64,000 nucleotides of DNA from Paenibacillus silagei (GCF_017874735.1 NZ_JAGGLV010000006.1:248001-312000); one strand, 5' to 3'. Positions 38,279-48,304 are shown, counted from the first letter of the stretch. The notes: generated by a model not told the origin, from the sequence alone. Made by a program: numbers and translations.

Positions 38279-39121
38279 TTAGTACAACGAGCCGGCATTG
38301 ATTACCGGGCTCGCGCCGCGCTCAGACACAATCGCGACCATCAGGTTATTGATCATTGCTGCCTTGCGCTCTTCATCCAGTTCAACTACACCGCTCTCCT
38401 TAAGCTGACGGATCGCCATATCGACCATACTGACAGCCCCCTCCACAATGATCTGGCGGGCGGACAGAATGGCCGAAGCCTGCTGGCGCTGCAGCATCGT
38501 GCTGGCAATCTCGGTAGAGTAAGCCAAGTGGGTCAGCCTGGCTTCAATGACCTCTACACCTGAAAGGGACAAGCGTTCCTGCAGCTCTACGGCAAGCTCT
38601 TTGGCAATTTCATCCGCATTGGCCCGCAGGGACATGCCGGTCTCATTGAAGTTATCGTAAGGGTACTTACTCGCCACATGACGCAGTGCTGTCTCACTCT
38701 GAATTTCCACAAATGCCATATATTTATCTACATCGAACAGCGCTTTGGCGGAATTAATGACCTTGAACACAATCACCGCAGCAATCTCAATCGGATTACC
38801 TTCCACATCATTGACCTTCAGCTTCACGCTGTTGAAGTTGCGGACCCGGAGAGATACCGTCTTACGGATGCTGAACGGAATGACCGCGAACAGTCCGCTT
38901 GCTGCAATAGTGCCCACATATTGGCCGAAAAAAGTCACTACCACCGACTTGTTAGGCTGAACCACGGATATACTGGTGCTCAAAATGAACGCCGCTACGA
39001 ACAGGATAACAGGCAATGCCACATATTCCTGAACCGCACCATAAATCCCGCCGCCGATACAAATGGCAATCAGAGCGATGACCCAAAAACCGCTGACCGG
39101 ATGCAAAATTTTCTCTTTCAT
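38279..39121 (-). CDS. SPFH (prohibitin/flotillin-like) membrane protein
   Basis: 280 residues. Two N-terminal hydrophobic stretches (~12-30, ~35-50) are followed by the SPFH/band-7 domain ([20 protein letters not shown] ... [30 protein letters not shown]) and a helical coiled part. It probably organises membrane microdomains or assists membrane proteases. GGAGGCGG gives the start. It is co-transcribed with a ribbon-helix-helix protein; this pair is seen in other Firmicutes. No NfeD gene is adjacent. Confidence 0.88.
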   Translation of the reverse strand: MKEKILHPVSGFWVIALIAICIGGGIYGAVQEYVALPVILFVAAFILSTSISVVQPNKSVVVTFFGQYVGTIAASGLFAVIPFSIRKTVSLRVRNFNSVKLKVNDVEGNPIEIAAVIVFKVINSAKALFDVDKYMAFVEIQSETALRHVASKYPYDNFNETGMSLRANADEIAKELAVELQERLSLSGVEVIEARLTHLAYSTEIASTMLQRQQASAILSARQIIVEGAVSMVDMAIRQLKESGVVELDEERKAAMINNLMVAIVSERGASPVINAGSLY

Positions 39122-39187
39122 AAAGCCGCCTCCATTAGATATGTATTTGATATGATTATGATATCACTTTTGGATACAATTGTAAAC

Positions 39188-39222
39188 CAAAAAAGGCCCG
39201 CGCTATTTCTGCACGGGCCTTC
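39188..39222 (-). terminator. Intrinsic terminator of the nucleotidase gene
   Basis: Minus-strand AAGGCCCGTGC and GCGCGGGCCTT arms followed by TTTTGG. Confidence 0.85.
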
Positions 39223-39267
39223 TCTCTGATGGATTATCATTTCATGATCACATGATGAAACTTTTAC

Positions 39268-42200
39268 TTATGATGCTTTGTTCTCCAGCATACGGAAGAT
39301 AATGACCGCAGCCTGGGCACGGTTAGCCATACTCTTCGGTGCGAACTGCTTGGCATCCACTCCGTTGACGATACCAATCTGAGTCAGCTGTGCCACTGCC
39401 TGCTGGGCGTAAGGAGCAATCTTGGCCTTATCCGTGAATTTGTTCAACGTTGCAGCGTCTACCGGCTGCAGCTGACTCTTGAGGGCATTCGCGATCATAA
39501 TCGCCATTTCCTCACGGGTAATCTCACGGCCCGGCTCGAACTTACCGTTGCCTGAGCCTTTGACCAGACCTGCATTCACAGCCGCAGCAATCGTATCGGA
39601 GTACCAGACTCCCTGCTTCACATCGCTGAATTTTGCAGGTGAAGCCGAATTGCTCAAATCAAGTGAACGAACCAGCATGGTTACGAATTCTGCGCGGGTT
39701 ACACTTTTCATTGGTGCAAAGTTTGTGCCATCCATTCCTTTGATAATGCCTTTGGCTGCCAATGCATTAATGGCATCTGCGGCCCAGGCTACCTTGCCCA
39801 GATCCTTGAAGGCTACAACAGGTACAGCCGGGCTTGGCGTTGGAGCTGCTGTTGCCGCAGGTGTAGCTGCCGGACTTGGAGTGGCCGAAGGCGAAGCCGT
39901 TGGCTTCGGTGTTGCAGTTGTAGCCGGTCCAGGGTTACCAGGGTTCGGATTAACCGTTCCAGGGTCTTTCTCTACATTAGTGATCCGGCCTTCAATGGCA
40001 GCAGTGATCGCCCCGCCTTTGAATGTGTCCCTAATGTATTCATAGAATACATCCAGGTCAATCGGTCCGGCCAGCGAGGCGCTTGCCTCAGTCAATACCT
40101 TGTAATTGTCGCCGCCCGCAGCCATGAAGTTATTGACTACAGCCGTGTAGCTCTTCGACATTTCAATAGGTGTTCCGTCAGCCTTAGTCAGGTTAGCCAC
40201 ACGTTCTGCAACTGGCAGATACATGTTCGCTGTATATTTCAGCCCTGAGATTTGCAATGTCTTCGTGTCTGCGGTGCCGTCAGCCTTAACAGCCCATTGC
40301 TGCTGCAGCAGGGTCTTGATCTGTTGACCAGTCAGGGTCAGCTTCACCAGCGTGTTGCCGAACGGCTGGATCTTCGCCAGATCTCCGAACGCTACATTGC
40401 CTTTCGGAAGATCCGCACGGATACCGCCCGGGTTCATGAAGGCGAAATCAGCAGGACGAGTAGAATCGTCTTTGAAATCAGCGCTGCGCATCGCATCTGC
40501 AATCAGGTTACCCAATGCTGATTCCTTAGTGTAGGCATCTGTACGGGTTATTGTACCGTCAGTAGTTCCTACAGGCTTGGTTAGTTCAGGGTGCCGACTC
40601 AGATAGTAGTCCACCAACGCCTTGGTTTCGGCATCCGGTGTGATTTTACTCTGAACCGTGTTCGTTACAGTGGCTGTTTTACTCTTCACTGTACCTGTAG
40701 CTCCGTCAATCACCAGCTTGATGTCTTCAAAAGCCGTTCCGTAAGAGTAAGCCTGAACGATCAGCTTACCGTTCACCGTATCATTGGCATAGCCATGGTT
40801 GTCTCCGGCTACGATCACATCAACCGGGGAATTGGCAGGAAGCGCATTAGCCAGATCTACAGCTTCACCGGTGGATACATTTTTTTTGGTAACCGGATCA
40901 ACCTTGGTTGTTGCCGGATCATGGGCAAGCACCACGATCGTCTTGACGCCTTGAGCATTCAGCTCGGCCGCATATTTCTCAATCGCCGCGACCTCTTCCT
41001 CGGCACTCAGGAATTTCACACCAGCTGTACCGGCTGGCGATACTTTGCTTGGCGTTGCTTTGGTCACAACTCCGATGAAGCCAATTTTCACGCCGCCAAC
41101 TTCTTTTACAACATAAGGGGTGATAATAGGTTTGCCGGTGGTGCTGTCTACTGCGTTGGCATTGATATAATCGAAATCTGCGCCATTATGGACGACCTTC
41201 TCGTTCTTAGGGTCCTTGCCGCCATAGATTTGAGCCTTCATCGCCTCAACACCTTGGTCAAATTCATGGTTGCCCAGGGTGCCGACGTCGAACTTCATGA
41301 GGTTCATCCATTCCATCGTAGGCTTGTCCCGTTCCAGCGAAGATACCGGAGCGGATGCGCCCACAGAGTCGCCGTTGTGGAACAGCAGCGAATGCTCATA
41401 TTTGGCACGGGCTTCCTTCAAATAAGCAGCAAGTGTAGCCGCTGTGCCTACAGCTTCCCCGTTCACCACCGAGGTAGTGTCCAGTTGGCCGTGGAAGTCA
41501 TTGATGCCCAGCAGGTGAACTTCAACATCTCCCGTTGGGGTTGGAGGAGCTTTTTTCAAGTCAAGGTTGTAGATTTCAAAGCCTCTGACATCTATAGTAC
41601 CCGTAGCTGTAATGTTGGCAGGAGCGACTGCCGCTGCTCTAGGTGAAGACGGGAACGTTACAGTGACATTTCCTTGGATAGGATCAATCGACCAGTTGTT
41701 GTCTGCGGTAGGATCAACTGTTCCCGCTTCCTTGATGTAATCCATCAGTACCTGGCGATTCTCCATTTGGGAATCAATAATCATTTTCGCTTCTTTGACA
41801 CCTGGGAAGTTCCCCCCACCGCTTGCACGGTAGTTGTTGGTAACGACCACGAAGTCCTGATCCATGACCAGTGGCTTATCGCCATAGGTGATGGAGGTTA
41901 CCCGGCTGGAGGATTTATCGTTGATGCTTCCATCGGGCTTGTACTTGGCATTGCGGGTGACATCAAGCGTATATTGGATGCCGTCAATCACATCGAAATT
42001 GTACACAGCAAATGCTGAATTTAACAGAGATTGCGGTGTAGAGATGGACGGCTTGATGCGGTTGAACGCTCCTGCACTCATCTCTACCCATTCTTTGACG
42101 GTCGAACCTTTCACTACAATCGCCTTAAGCGTATTGTCATACAGATACAGATCGCTTGCACTGGCTATTGTAAGGTCGCCCTTCTTGATATCTGTATACT

Positions 42201-43638
42201 CTTCAGGGCCGTTGCGTCCAGCCTTGAACGGTGCGCCGACGCTCAGGATTGGCAGGTTTCTATAACCGGCCAGGTTCTCGTTCGTATGAATCAGATTGGA
42301 TACATACTGCTGCTGGGCATAGGTGACGAGCTGTACTGTCGGATCATCCTGCACCATAGCAAAATAGCTGTTCATCGGCGCAGATGTTACACCAAGCGGT
42401 TGATTCACGTATTTGATCGTAGCTTGATGTGCCGCTCCGGCAAGATCATCGATAGCGGTGTCAACGGCAGCGCCAGCAATAGAGCGCGTAGAAGCCTTGG
42501 AAGCTGCTTTGTCTACTGCCCATTTGCCGCTGCTGTTCTGGGCGATTTTCAGATCGATAAGGCCCAGGTAACCTCCGCCATAGCCCGCTTGTACTGCCGG
42601 AGTGCCATTAATATGGCCGTTGAGGTTGTCTACCTTGGCTACATCATTATTGTAAGGGAGCTTGGTGGATGGATCTTTGAAGGAAGCATCCAGCTTGCTG
42701 TCATCCCCGTTCGTCGGGAATACCTTGTGGGTATGCGAGAAGGTAATGGCATCGATGCCAGGGACCTTGCTCAGCAGGTTAATGACATTCTCTGCTCCGG
42801 TTCCTTCTGCGGCAGCAGCGTCGAACCCGGAATGAGTCATGGCGACGATAACGTCCGCACCAGCTGTCTTCATTTCAGGAACAAACTTCTTCGCCGTTTC
42901 CACAATATCTTTGGCAATAACCTTTTTCTCCAGGTTCACCTTGTCCCACTCCATGATCTGCGGAGTAACCAGACCCAGGAGGCCGACTTTAATGGTAACG
43001 GTGTTGCCGTTGCTGTCCTTTACCTCTTTATCGATGATTTTATAAGGTTCAAATGTATTATCATTATCGGACACATTATAAATATTTGCATTCACATAAG
43101 GGAACTTCGCTCCCGTAGACTCCTTATAAGTTGCGCTGCTTACATTGCCTTTAACTGTCCGGTCCAGATAATCCAAACCATAATTGAATTCATGATTGCC
43201 GAAGGTTGCTGCATCATAACCCATGAGGTTCATAGCTGCGATGATCGGATGAATCTGGTCTTCGCTAGTCCTGAAATCAGACACTTGGGCCATATACGTT
43301 CCCAGCGGTGTTCCTTGAATTAAATCGCCATTATCCAGCAAAAGGTTGTATTTCCCCTCTGCGTCATTGCGTGCAGCCTTTACTAAGGTTGAAGTACGGT
43401 CCAGACCTACAGTCGCGGAGGCGGCACCCTTGAAATAGTCCCATCCATATACGTTCGTATGAACATCAGTCGTGCTCATCAAGCGTAAATTAATGGTTCC
43501 CGGATTAATCACCGGAGAAGCCTCAGCCTTTCCTGCCGCCAGCACAGGAACATTGAATACTCCGCCCAGCATCTGTGCTGCCAGAACTGTGGTAGCCAAT
43601 AAAGAAGCTATCGGCTTGTTCCATCTTCTCTCTCCCAT
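39268..43638 (-). CDS. yfkN: Cell-surface double 5'-nucleotidase / 2',3'-cyclic phosphodiesterase with SLH anchor
   Basis: A 1456-residue YfkN-type exoenzyme. Domains: signal peptide (1-~35); first metallophosphatase/5'-nucleotidase module (~48-690) with MSTTDVHTNVYGWD, DNGDLIQGTP, FGNHEFNYGLD and SHTHK; second module (~715-1230) with GINDFHGQLD, HNGDSVGAS, GNHEFDQG and GDNHGYAND; a Pro/Thr/Ala linker; and three SLH domains (~1280-1456, beginning FKDLGKVAWAADAINALAAKGIIKG). It hydrolyses extracellular nucleotides, feeding phosphate and nucleoside uptake, and is held on the cell wall by the SLH domains. GGGAGG gives the start. The gene is alone, with its own terminator. Confidence 0.93.
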   Translation of the reverse strand: MGERRWNKPIASLLATTVLAAQMLGGVFNVPVLAAGKAEASPVINPGTINLRLMSTTDVHTNVYGWDYFKGAASATVGLDRTSTLVKAARNDAEGKYNLLLDNGDLIQGTPLGTYMAQVSDFRTSEDQIHPIIAAMNLMGYDAATFGNHEFNYGLDYLDRTVKGNVSSATYKESTGAKFPYVNANIYNVSDNDNTFEPYKIIDKEVKDSNGNTVTIKVGLLGLVTPQIMEWDKVNLEKKVIAKDIVETAKKFVPEMKTAGADVIVAMTHSGFDAAAAEGTGAENVINLLSKVPGIDAITFSHTHKVFPTNGDDSKLDASFKDPSTKLPYNNDVAKVDNLNGHINGTPAVQAGYGGGYLGLIDLKIAQNSSGKWAVDKAASKASTRSIAGAAVDTAIDDLAGAAHQATIKYVNQPLGVTSAPMNSYFAMVQDDPTVQLVTYAQQQYVSNLIHTNENLAGYRNLPILSVGAPFKAGRNGPEEYTDIKKGDLTIASASDLYLYDNTLKAIVVKGSTVKEWVEMSAGAFNRIKPSISTPQSLLNSAFAVYNFDVIDGIQYTLDVTRNAKYKPDGSINDKSSSRVTSITYGDKPLVMDQDFVVVTNNYRASGGGNFPGVKEAKMIIDSQMENRQVLMDYIKEAGTVDPTADNNWSIDPIQGNVTVTFPSSPRAAAVAPANITATGTIDVRGFEIYNLDLKKAPPTPTGDVEVHLLGINDFHGQLDTTSVVNGEAVGTAATLAAYLKEARAKYEHSLLFHNGDSVGASAPVSSLERDKPTMEWMNLMKFDVGTLGNHEFDQGVEAMKAQIYGGKDPKNEKVVHNGADFDYINANAVDSTTGKPIITPYVVKEVGGVKIGFIGVVTKATPSKVSPAGTAGVKFLSAEEEVAAIEKYAAELNAQGVKTIVVLAHDPATTKVDPVTKKNVSTGEAVDLANALPANSPVDVIVAGDNHGYANDTVNGKLIVQAYSYGTAFEDIKLVIDGATGTVKSKTATVTNTVQSKITPDAETKALVDYYLSRHPELTKPVGTTDGTITRTDAYTKESALGNLIADAMRSADFKDDSTRPADFAFMNPGGIRADLPKGNVAFGDLAKIQPFGNTLVKLTLTGQQIKTLLQQQWAVKADGTADTKTLQISGLKYTANMYLPVAERVANLTKADGTPIEMSKSYTAVVNNFMAAGGDNYKVLTEASASLAGPIDLDVFYEYIRDTFKGGAITAAIEGRITNVEKDPGTVNPNPGNPGPATTATPKPTASPSATPSPAATPAATAAPTPSPAVPVVAFKDLGKVAWAADAINALAAKGIIKGMDGTNFAPMKSVTRAEFVTMLVRSLDLSNSASPAKFSDVKQGVWYSDTIAAAVNAGLVKGSGNGKFEPGREITREEMAIMIANALKSQLQPVDAATLNKFTDKAKIAPYAQQAVAQLTQIGIVNGVDAKQFAPKSMANRAQAAVIIFRMLENKAS

Positions 43639-43859
43639 AAATCTAATTTCCTCCCTGTGATTGCTATATTATTCTACCACTGTCCGAAAAATTGTATCAT
43701 AGCCTTCCCTATGAATCTATCAAATTCCATTAACTCTTATAAATTGTTGTGTAAAATCTCACATTAATTCATCGTTTTTTGTAAAATATAACGATTAATC
43801 TTTACAACTCTATGACAAAACAACAACAAGTCATCCTAACGGATGGCTAGGATTACCTG

Positions 43860-44055
43860 CCTGCGAGCACAATGTATGCTGTTTTCCACATACATTCGGG
43901 TTAAGCGCCTGCGTGCGAGCACAATGTATGCTGTTTTTCGTATACATTCGGGTAATATGCCTGTGAGCGAGCACATTATGTGTTGTTTTCCGCATACATT
44001 CGGCCATATGCCTGCGATTGAACACAATGTATGCTGTTTTTCATATACATTGGCT
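43860..44055. repeat. 52-base hairpin repeat, four tandem copies
   Basis: Each ~52-base unit carries a near-perfect inverted repeat of the form AATGTATGC, TGTTTTCC, GCATACATT, followed by CGG and CCTGCGAGCGAGCAC. Hairpin starts are near 43871, 43923, 43974 and 44026. Short ORFs across the array on both strands are products of the repeat. The 150 bases before it (43660-43850) are AT-rich with no gene seen. Confidence 0.85.
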
Positions 44056-44134
44056 ACATGACGCTGTAACGATTGCTCCACATTCAGCAACCAAGTCACT
44101 GTACGAATCATTCAAAGAGGAAATAATAGTTTCC

Positions 44135-44181
44135 AAAAAACATAACGGGGCTGCGCTACTTATATGTAGCACAGCCCCGTT
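44135..44181 (-). terminator. Intrinsic terminator of mqnC
   Basis: Minus-strand AACGGGGCTGTGCTAC and GTAGCGCAGCCCCGTT arms followed by ATGTTTTTTGG. Confidence 0.85.
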
Positions 44182-44208
44182 ATTGATCTGTTGGTGTATA
44201 GCTATATT

Positions 44209-45345
44209 CTAGTTCTGCATCACAAAATCATTATCAATCTTGACACTCGCATCCTCGAACGTACGCAGGATGTCATAACGCGTGTTGCGCTGCGCCGGGA
44301 TCTTGCCCGCTTCGCGGATGAGCTGGGTGATCGACTCGATGTTGACCTTGTAGGTCGCGCCGGCGGAGGAGACTACGTTCTCCTCGATCATCGTGCTGCC
44401 GAAGTCATTGCAGCCGTATTTCAGGGAGAGCTTGCCTACTTCAGGCCCCATCGTAACCCAGGAGGACTGGAAGTTCTTGATATTGTCCAGCACCAGGCGG
44501 CTGATAGCTACGGTCTTCAGGTATTCCTCCGGGGTCTGGCGGTCCAGCTTCAGGTTCGTATTATCCGGCTGGAAGGTCCAGGAGATGAATGCCAGGAAGC
44601 CCTCGGAATCATATTTGTTCGCAATACATTCGTCCTGGGCTTCACGGACACGCAGCAGATGCAGCGCCCGTTCTTCCATACTCTCGCCAAGACCAATCAC
44701 CATCGTGGCTGTTGTATTCATGCCGATCCGGTGTGCGGTCTGCATGACATCCATCCACTCGCGCCAGGAGCCCTTGAGCCGGCTGATCTTGCGGCGGGTA
44801 CGGTCATCGAGAATCTCTGCGCCTCCGCCCGGCAGGGAATCGAGGCCCGCAGCATGAATCTCACGCATGACCTGCTCCAGCGGCAGGCCGGAGACCTCCA
44901 CCATCTTCATAATCTCCGCCGGTGAGAAGGAATGCATCGTAATCTCCGGGAACCGCTGCTTGATGCCGCGCAGAATATCCGTATAATAGCTGAACGGCAG
45001 ATTGGGATTCGTACCGCCCTGCATCAGAATCTCGGTTCCGTTTACGCTCATGGTCTCGGCAATCTTCTGGTAGATCGTCTCATCGGGAAGCACATAGCCT
45101 TCCTCCGAACCGGGTCTGCGATAAAAGGCGCAGAATCGGCAGTATACATCACATACATTGGTGTAGTTAATGTTGCGGCCGATGACGAATGTCGTCACTG
45201 GCTCCGGGTGCCAGCGCTTCATAATAATATCTGCGGCAGCGCCCATTTTCTCAATTTCATTGCTCTCGAATAATGTGACCGTATCTTCCAACTGAAGACG
45301 TTCACCCTTCAGTGCCTTATCCAGTATAAGATCGACTGCACTCAC
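44209..45345 (-). CDS. mqnC: Cyclic dehypoxanthinyl futalosine synthase
   Basis: About 378 residues. A radical SAM enzyme of the futalosine route to menaquinone; it cyclises dehypoxanthinyl futalosine. The cluster cysteines are in NVCDVYCRFCAFYRRPG (C65, C69, C72 from the chosen start), and EGYVL, MQGGTNP, HSFSPAEI and DSLPGGGAEIL are typical. The start is set to GTG 45345 because GAGGAGG sits nine bases before it; a longer ATG frame would place this site inside the coding region. No other mqn gene is in the window. Confidence 0.9.
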   Translation of the reverse strand: MSAVDLILDKALKGERLQLEDTVTLFESNEIEKMGAAADIIMKRWHPEPVTTFVIGRNINYTNVCDVYCRFCAFYRRPGSEEGYVLPDETIYQKIAETMSVNGTEILMQGGTNPNLPFSYYTDILRGIKQRFPEITMHSFSPAEIMKMVEVSGLPLEQVMREIHAAGLDSLPGGGAEILDDRTRRKISRLKGSWREWMDVMQTAHRIGMNTTATMVIGLGESMEERALHLLRVREAQDECIANKYDSEGFLAFISWTFQPDNTNLKLDRQTPEEYLKTVAISRLVLDNIKNFQSSWVTMGPEVGKLSLKYGCNDFGSTMIEENVVSSAGATYKVNIESITQLIREAGKIPAQRNTRYDILRTFEDASVKIDNDFVMQN

Positions 45346-45491
45346 TGTTGACGGCCTCCTCTTCATCTATGAAGTCTATGAGATAAATACAATTTGAAAT
45401 AAAAATAGTCCGTTCTCCCATCGTATCACAATCGGCTGTTCTTGAAAAATGTTTCGCTGCACAGGATCGAATAAATGCCCTTGTCCCAGGC

Positions 45492-45524
45492 AAAATAAAC
45501 AGCAGTGCACAAAGGCACTGCTGC
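45492..45524 (-). terminator. Intrinsic terminator of metI
   Basis: Minus-strand AGCAGTGCC, TTTG, GGCACTGCT-like arms (AGCAGTGCCTTTGTGCACTGCT) fold tightly and lead to TTTATTTTG. Confidence 0.75.
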
Positions 45525-45581
45525 TTGTACGTTCTGCGAATCTCGCATGCCGGGCAGGTCCGGCGGCGCATCGCCTTAGCC

Positions 45582-46748
45582 TTATTCCAGCTCGCTCCGG
45601 GCGGCCTCCAGGGCCTGCCCGAGATCGGCGATCAGATCATCTACATGCTCTATGCCGACAGAGAAGCGCAGCAGCCGGTCATCCACGCCTACAGCATCGC
45701 GGATTTCAGCCGGAATATCGGCGTGGGTCTGTATCGCCGGATAGGTCATCAGCGATTCCACACCGCCCAGACTCTCGGCGAAGGCAATTAGCTTGATATG
45801 GCGGAGCAGCGGCTCCACATAGCTGGCCTCTTTTACCTTGAAGGAGAAGATCCCGGTGTTGCCGGAGGACTGGCGGTTCTGAATGGCATAACCCGGATGG
45901 TCCGGCAGGCCCGGGTGGAAGACCTCGGCAATCGCCGGATGCTCCTGCAGATAACGGGCAATGGCCAGTGCGTTGCTCTCATGCCGCTCCATACGCAGGG
46001 CGAGGGTCTTCATACCCTTCATCAGCTGGTAGCTGTCATTCGGCGCGAGAACGGCTCCCAAGGAGTTATGCAGGACAGCCATTTCAGCCGACAATTCTGC
46101 ACCCTTGGTCACAATCAGCCCCGCCAGCACATCGTTATGCCCGCCCAGATACTTAGTCGCACTGTGAACCACGATATCTGCGCCAAGCTCCAGCGGGCGC
46201 TGGAAGAACGGGGTCAGGAGCGTATTGTCCACGATCGTGAGTAGCCCGTGACGGCGGGCCCAGGTACATACGGCTTCGACATCCGTAATCATCATCAGCG
46301 GATTGGTCGGTGTCTCAATGAATACAGCTTTCGTGCCCGGCTGGCGGGCCGCTTCCAGGCCATCCAGATCATTCGTATCTACATAGGAGGCGCTGATGCC
46401 GTATTTGGAGAGAATCCGTTCCAGCAGCCGGTAAGTACCGCCGTACAAGTCCAGCGATACAATGAGATGGTCCCCTTGTCCAAACAAGGTGAACACTGTA
46501 GTCAGTGCAGCCATACCGGAGGCACAGGCGAAGCCGGCATCCCCTGATTCCAGGGCCGCTGCCGCTTCTTCTAGGACAGAGCGGGTAGGATTTTTGGTGC
46601 GGATGTAGTCAAAGCCTGTGCTCTGTCCAAGCCGCGGGTGACGGAAGGCCGTCGCATGATAAATCGGGTAATTAATGGCCCCGGTGGCGGGGTCCTCCAT
46701 TGAACCAATCTGTGCCAGTCTGCTCTCAATTCTCAGTTTCTCATCCAT
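45582..46748 (-). CDS. metI: Cystathionine gamma-synthase / O-acetylhomoserine (thiol)-lyase
   Basis: 388 residues of the Cys/Met-metabolism PLP family. It joins O-acetylhomoserine with cysteine to make cystathionine. The PLP Lys is in VVHSATKYLGGHNDVLAG; ACASGMAALTTVF, YGGTYRLLERIL and ETPTNPLM are diagnostic. Start at 46748 chosen for the eight-base distance to GGAGGG; an ATG six bases upstream is too close. It follows metA by 49 bases and shares its SAM-I riboswitch. Differences between MetI and related gamma-lyases are subtle, so the exact reaction is inferred from context. Confidence 0.9.
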   Translation of the reverse strand: MDEKLRIESRLAQIGSMEDPATGAINYPIYHATAFRHPRLGQSTGFDYIRTKNPTRSVLEEAAAALESGDAGFACASGMAALTTVFTLFGQGDHLIVSLDLYGGTYRLLERILSKYGISASYVDTNDLDGLEAARQPGTKAVFIETPTNPLMMITDVEAVCTWARRHGLLTIVDNTLLTPFFQRPLELGADIVVHSATKYLGGHNDVLAGLIVTKGAELSAEMAVLHNSLGAVLAPNDSYQLMKGMKTLALRMERHESNALAIARYLQEHPAIAEVFHPGLPDHPGYAIQNRQSSGNTGIFSFKVKEASYVEPLLRHIKLIAFAESLGGVESLMTYPAIQTHADIPAEIRDAVGVDDRLLRFSVGIEHVDDLIADLGQALEAARSELE

Positions 46749-46797
46749 CTCCATTGCCCTCCTGATTAATTACTTCTATTAAGAATAAGTCAACCTC

Positions 46798-47715
46798 TTA
46801 GATAAATGCCCCGATATCGTAAGGAGTCTCCTGGTATACATAGTAATTGAGCCAATTAGCGAATAATAAGTTAGCATGGGCGCGCCAGACTGCCGGCGGT
46901 GTGCGTGTCGGATCATCCTTGGGATAATAGTGCTTCGGCAGGGCAACCTCCAGCCCCTTGGCGATATCCCGGTCATACTCCCATTTCAAGGAGAAGGGAT
47001 CATACTCCGAATGTCCGGTGACAAAAATCTGCTTCCCGTCATGCGTAGCCACCAGGTACACCCCGGCTTCCTCGGATTCTGCCAGAATCTGCAGCTCCGG
47101 GTTCTGCTCAATATCTTCACGGGAGACGTCGGTATGGCGGGAATGCGGAACATGGAACACTTCATCGAAGCCGCGCAGCAGCTTGACATTATTATGGCTC
47201 ATTGTATGCGGAAACACTCCAAAGCATTTGTCCGGCAGACTCACCTTGCGCACGCCGAAGTGATGATACAGCCCTGCCTGCGCCGCCCAACAGATGTGCA
47301 TGGTCGAGGTTACATTCTGCTTGCTCCACTCAAAAATCACTTTCAGCTCTTCCCAGTAGTTGACATCCTCGAAATCCAGCTGTTCTACGGGAGCGCCGGT
47401 TACAATCAAGCCGTCGAACCGGCGGTGGCTGATCTCATCAAAGGTTTTGTAAAAGCTCTTCAAATGCTCTGCCGAAGTATTCTTCGACGTATGGGAGCTG
47501 GGGTGCAGCAGAACAACATCCACCTGAAGCGGGGAATTCCCGATAAGGCGCAGCAGCTGGGTCTCAGTAGTTTCTTTGGTAGGCATCAGGTTCAGGATGG
47601 CGATCCGGAGAGGACGGATATCCTGATGGAAAGCCTGGCTTTCATCCATTACAAAAATATTCTCACCGGATAATACTTCTTTGGCCGGCAGGCTGTCGGG
47701 AATTTTGATAGGCAT
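46798..47715 (-). CDS. metA: Homoserine O-acetyltransferase (MetA family)
   Basis: 305 residues of the MetA glutamine-amidotransferase-like fold. The catalytic Cys is C142 ([11 protein letters not shown]) and the conserved His and Glu are in the C-terminal half (FVTGHSEYD). Residue 111 is Glu (GAPVEQLDF), the residue linked to acetyl-CoA use in Bacillus MetA, where Gly marks succinyl-CoA enzymes. It therefore probably makes O-acetylhomoserine for MetI downstream. AAGGAGTG gives the start. A SAM-I riboswitch (47776-47961) controls the metA-metI unit. Confidence 0.94.
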   Translation of the reverse strand: MPIKIPDSLPAKEVLSGENIFVMDESQAFHQDIRPLRIAILNLMPTKETTETQLLRLIGNSPLQVDVVLLHPSSHTSKNTSAEHLKSFYKTFDEISHRRFDGLIVTGAPVEQLDFEDVNYWEELKVIFEWSKQNVTSTMHICWAAQAGLYHHFGVRKVSLPDKCFGVFPHTMSHNNVKLLRGFDEVFHVPHSRHTDVSREDIEQNPELQILAESEEAGVYLVATHDGKQIFVTGHSEYDPFSLKWEYDRDIAKGLEVALPKHYYPKDDPTRTPPAVWRAHANLLFANWLNYYVYQETPYDIGAFI

Positions 47716-47775
47716 TGCTGTTCACTCCTTAACTGAAATGGGGTTCCACTTGGTGGTTCAACCTGAGGCAGGGTA

Positions 47776-47961
47776 GCGAAAAAAGACCTTTCCCGGGCGA
47801 GAAAGGTCATATCATGCAGTCATATGCGCCTCTCTCATCTGCCAGAGAACTTTCGCCGGACGAATAACGCCCTGCAAAGCTTCCGCAAGAATTAGCACCG
47901 TGCGTTCACACGCCGGTTGCCGGGTTTCATCGGGCTAGTCCCTCCACCTGCTCTTGATAAG
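47776..47961 (-). ncRNA. SAM-I (S-box) riboswitch of metA-metI
   Basis: On the minus strand: CTTATCAAGAGCAGGTGGAG, GGACTAGCCC, GATGAAACCCGGCAACC, GGTGCTAATTCTTGC and GGCAGATGAGAG, all S-box landmarks in order, ending in a terminator (GACCTTTC / GAAAGGTC, then TTTTTTCG) at 47776-47808. SAM binding should stop transcription of the methionine genes. Confidence 0.97.
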
Positions 47962-48021
47962 ATTTAGCTGTATTCAGTTGAATAACCTTAAGCATCTGAA
48001 CGATGCTTTTTCTTAAATTTC

Positions 48022-48051
48022 ACTTTAAATCATGAACCTCCTTTTCGTCAA
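48022..48051 (-). promoter_or_regulatory. Candidate promoter of metA-metI
   Basis: TTGACG (48051-48046) with TTTAAA or TTAAAG 16-17 bases downstream on the minus strand, about 60 bases before the S-box. Confidence 0.5.
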
Positions 48052-48096
48052 GTCCATACAATGCTGAAGGGGCCTTATAACAGAAAACAATTTCTC

Positions 48097-48125
48097 TTGT
48101 AAGAGCCATATCCCGGCGTTATACT
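48097..48125 (+). promoter_or_regulatory. Promoter of the corA leader
   Basis: TTGTAA (48097-48102) and TATACT (48120-48125), 17-base spacer. The start point would be near 48132, giving a leader of about 260 bases before corA. Confidence 0.75.
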
Positions 48126-48175
48126 AGACAAGTGTTTCAAACCCAAAAACGGCGAAAAGAAGAGGTGAGAGAACA

Positions 48176-48304
48176 ATGGAAGGCGACCCGGGCTCGCGAA
48201 TAAGCGTGCAGAATGAACAACCACACAGGATTAACATCAGCTTGCCGGCGGCGGGAGCCCTTTTTCTTCATGCTCTCGGACCGTCTTTTGGCCTTCGTCC
48301 ATGA
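48176..48304 (+). CDS. Putative leader peptide of corA, 42 residues
   Basis: ATG at 48176 with AGAGGTGAG upstream. It encodes a peptide beginning MEGDPG, Arg-poor later, with no membrane helix. Its codons 5-7 are the 5' arm of hairpin 1 and its middle covers the 5' arm of hairpin 2; it stops six bases before the 3' arm of hairpin 2. Position suggests a control ORF and not a free protein. Conservation is not testable here. Confidence 0.4.
   Translation: MEGDPGSRISVQNEQPHRINISLPAAGALFLHALGPSFGLRP
48190..48265 (+). promoter_or_regulatory. corA leader hairpin 1, terminator-like
   Basis: GGGCTC (48190-48195) can pair with GAGCCC (48255-48260), followed by TTTTTC. The stem is short (6 pairs with possible extension) and the loop long, so it needs folding to confirm. 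Confidence 0.35.

Noticed and set aside
42031..43323. 430-codon plus-strand frame
   Set aside because: Fully antisense to the first nucleotidase module, which has all metal-binding motifs.
43831..44111. Short frames on both strands over the hairpin array
   Set aside because: They translate the 52-base repeat over and over; the DNA structure explains them.
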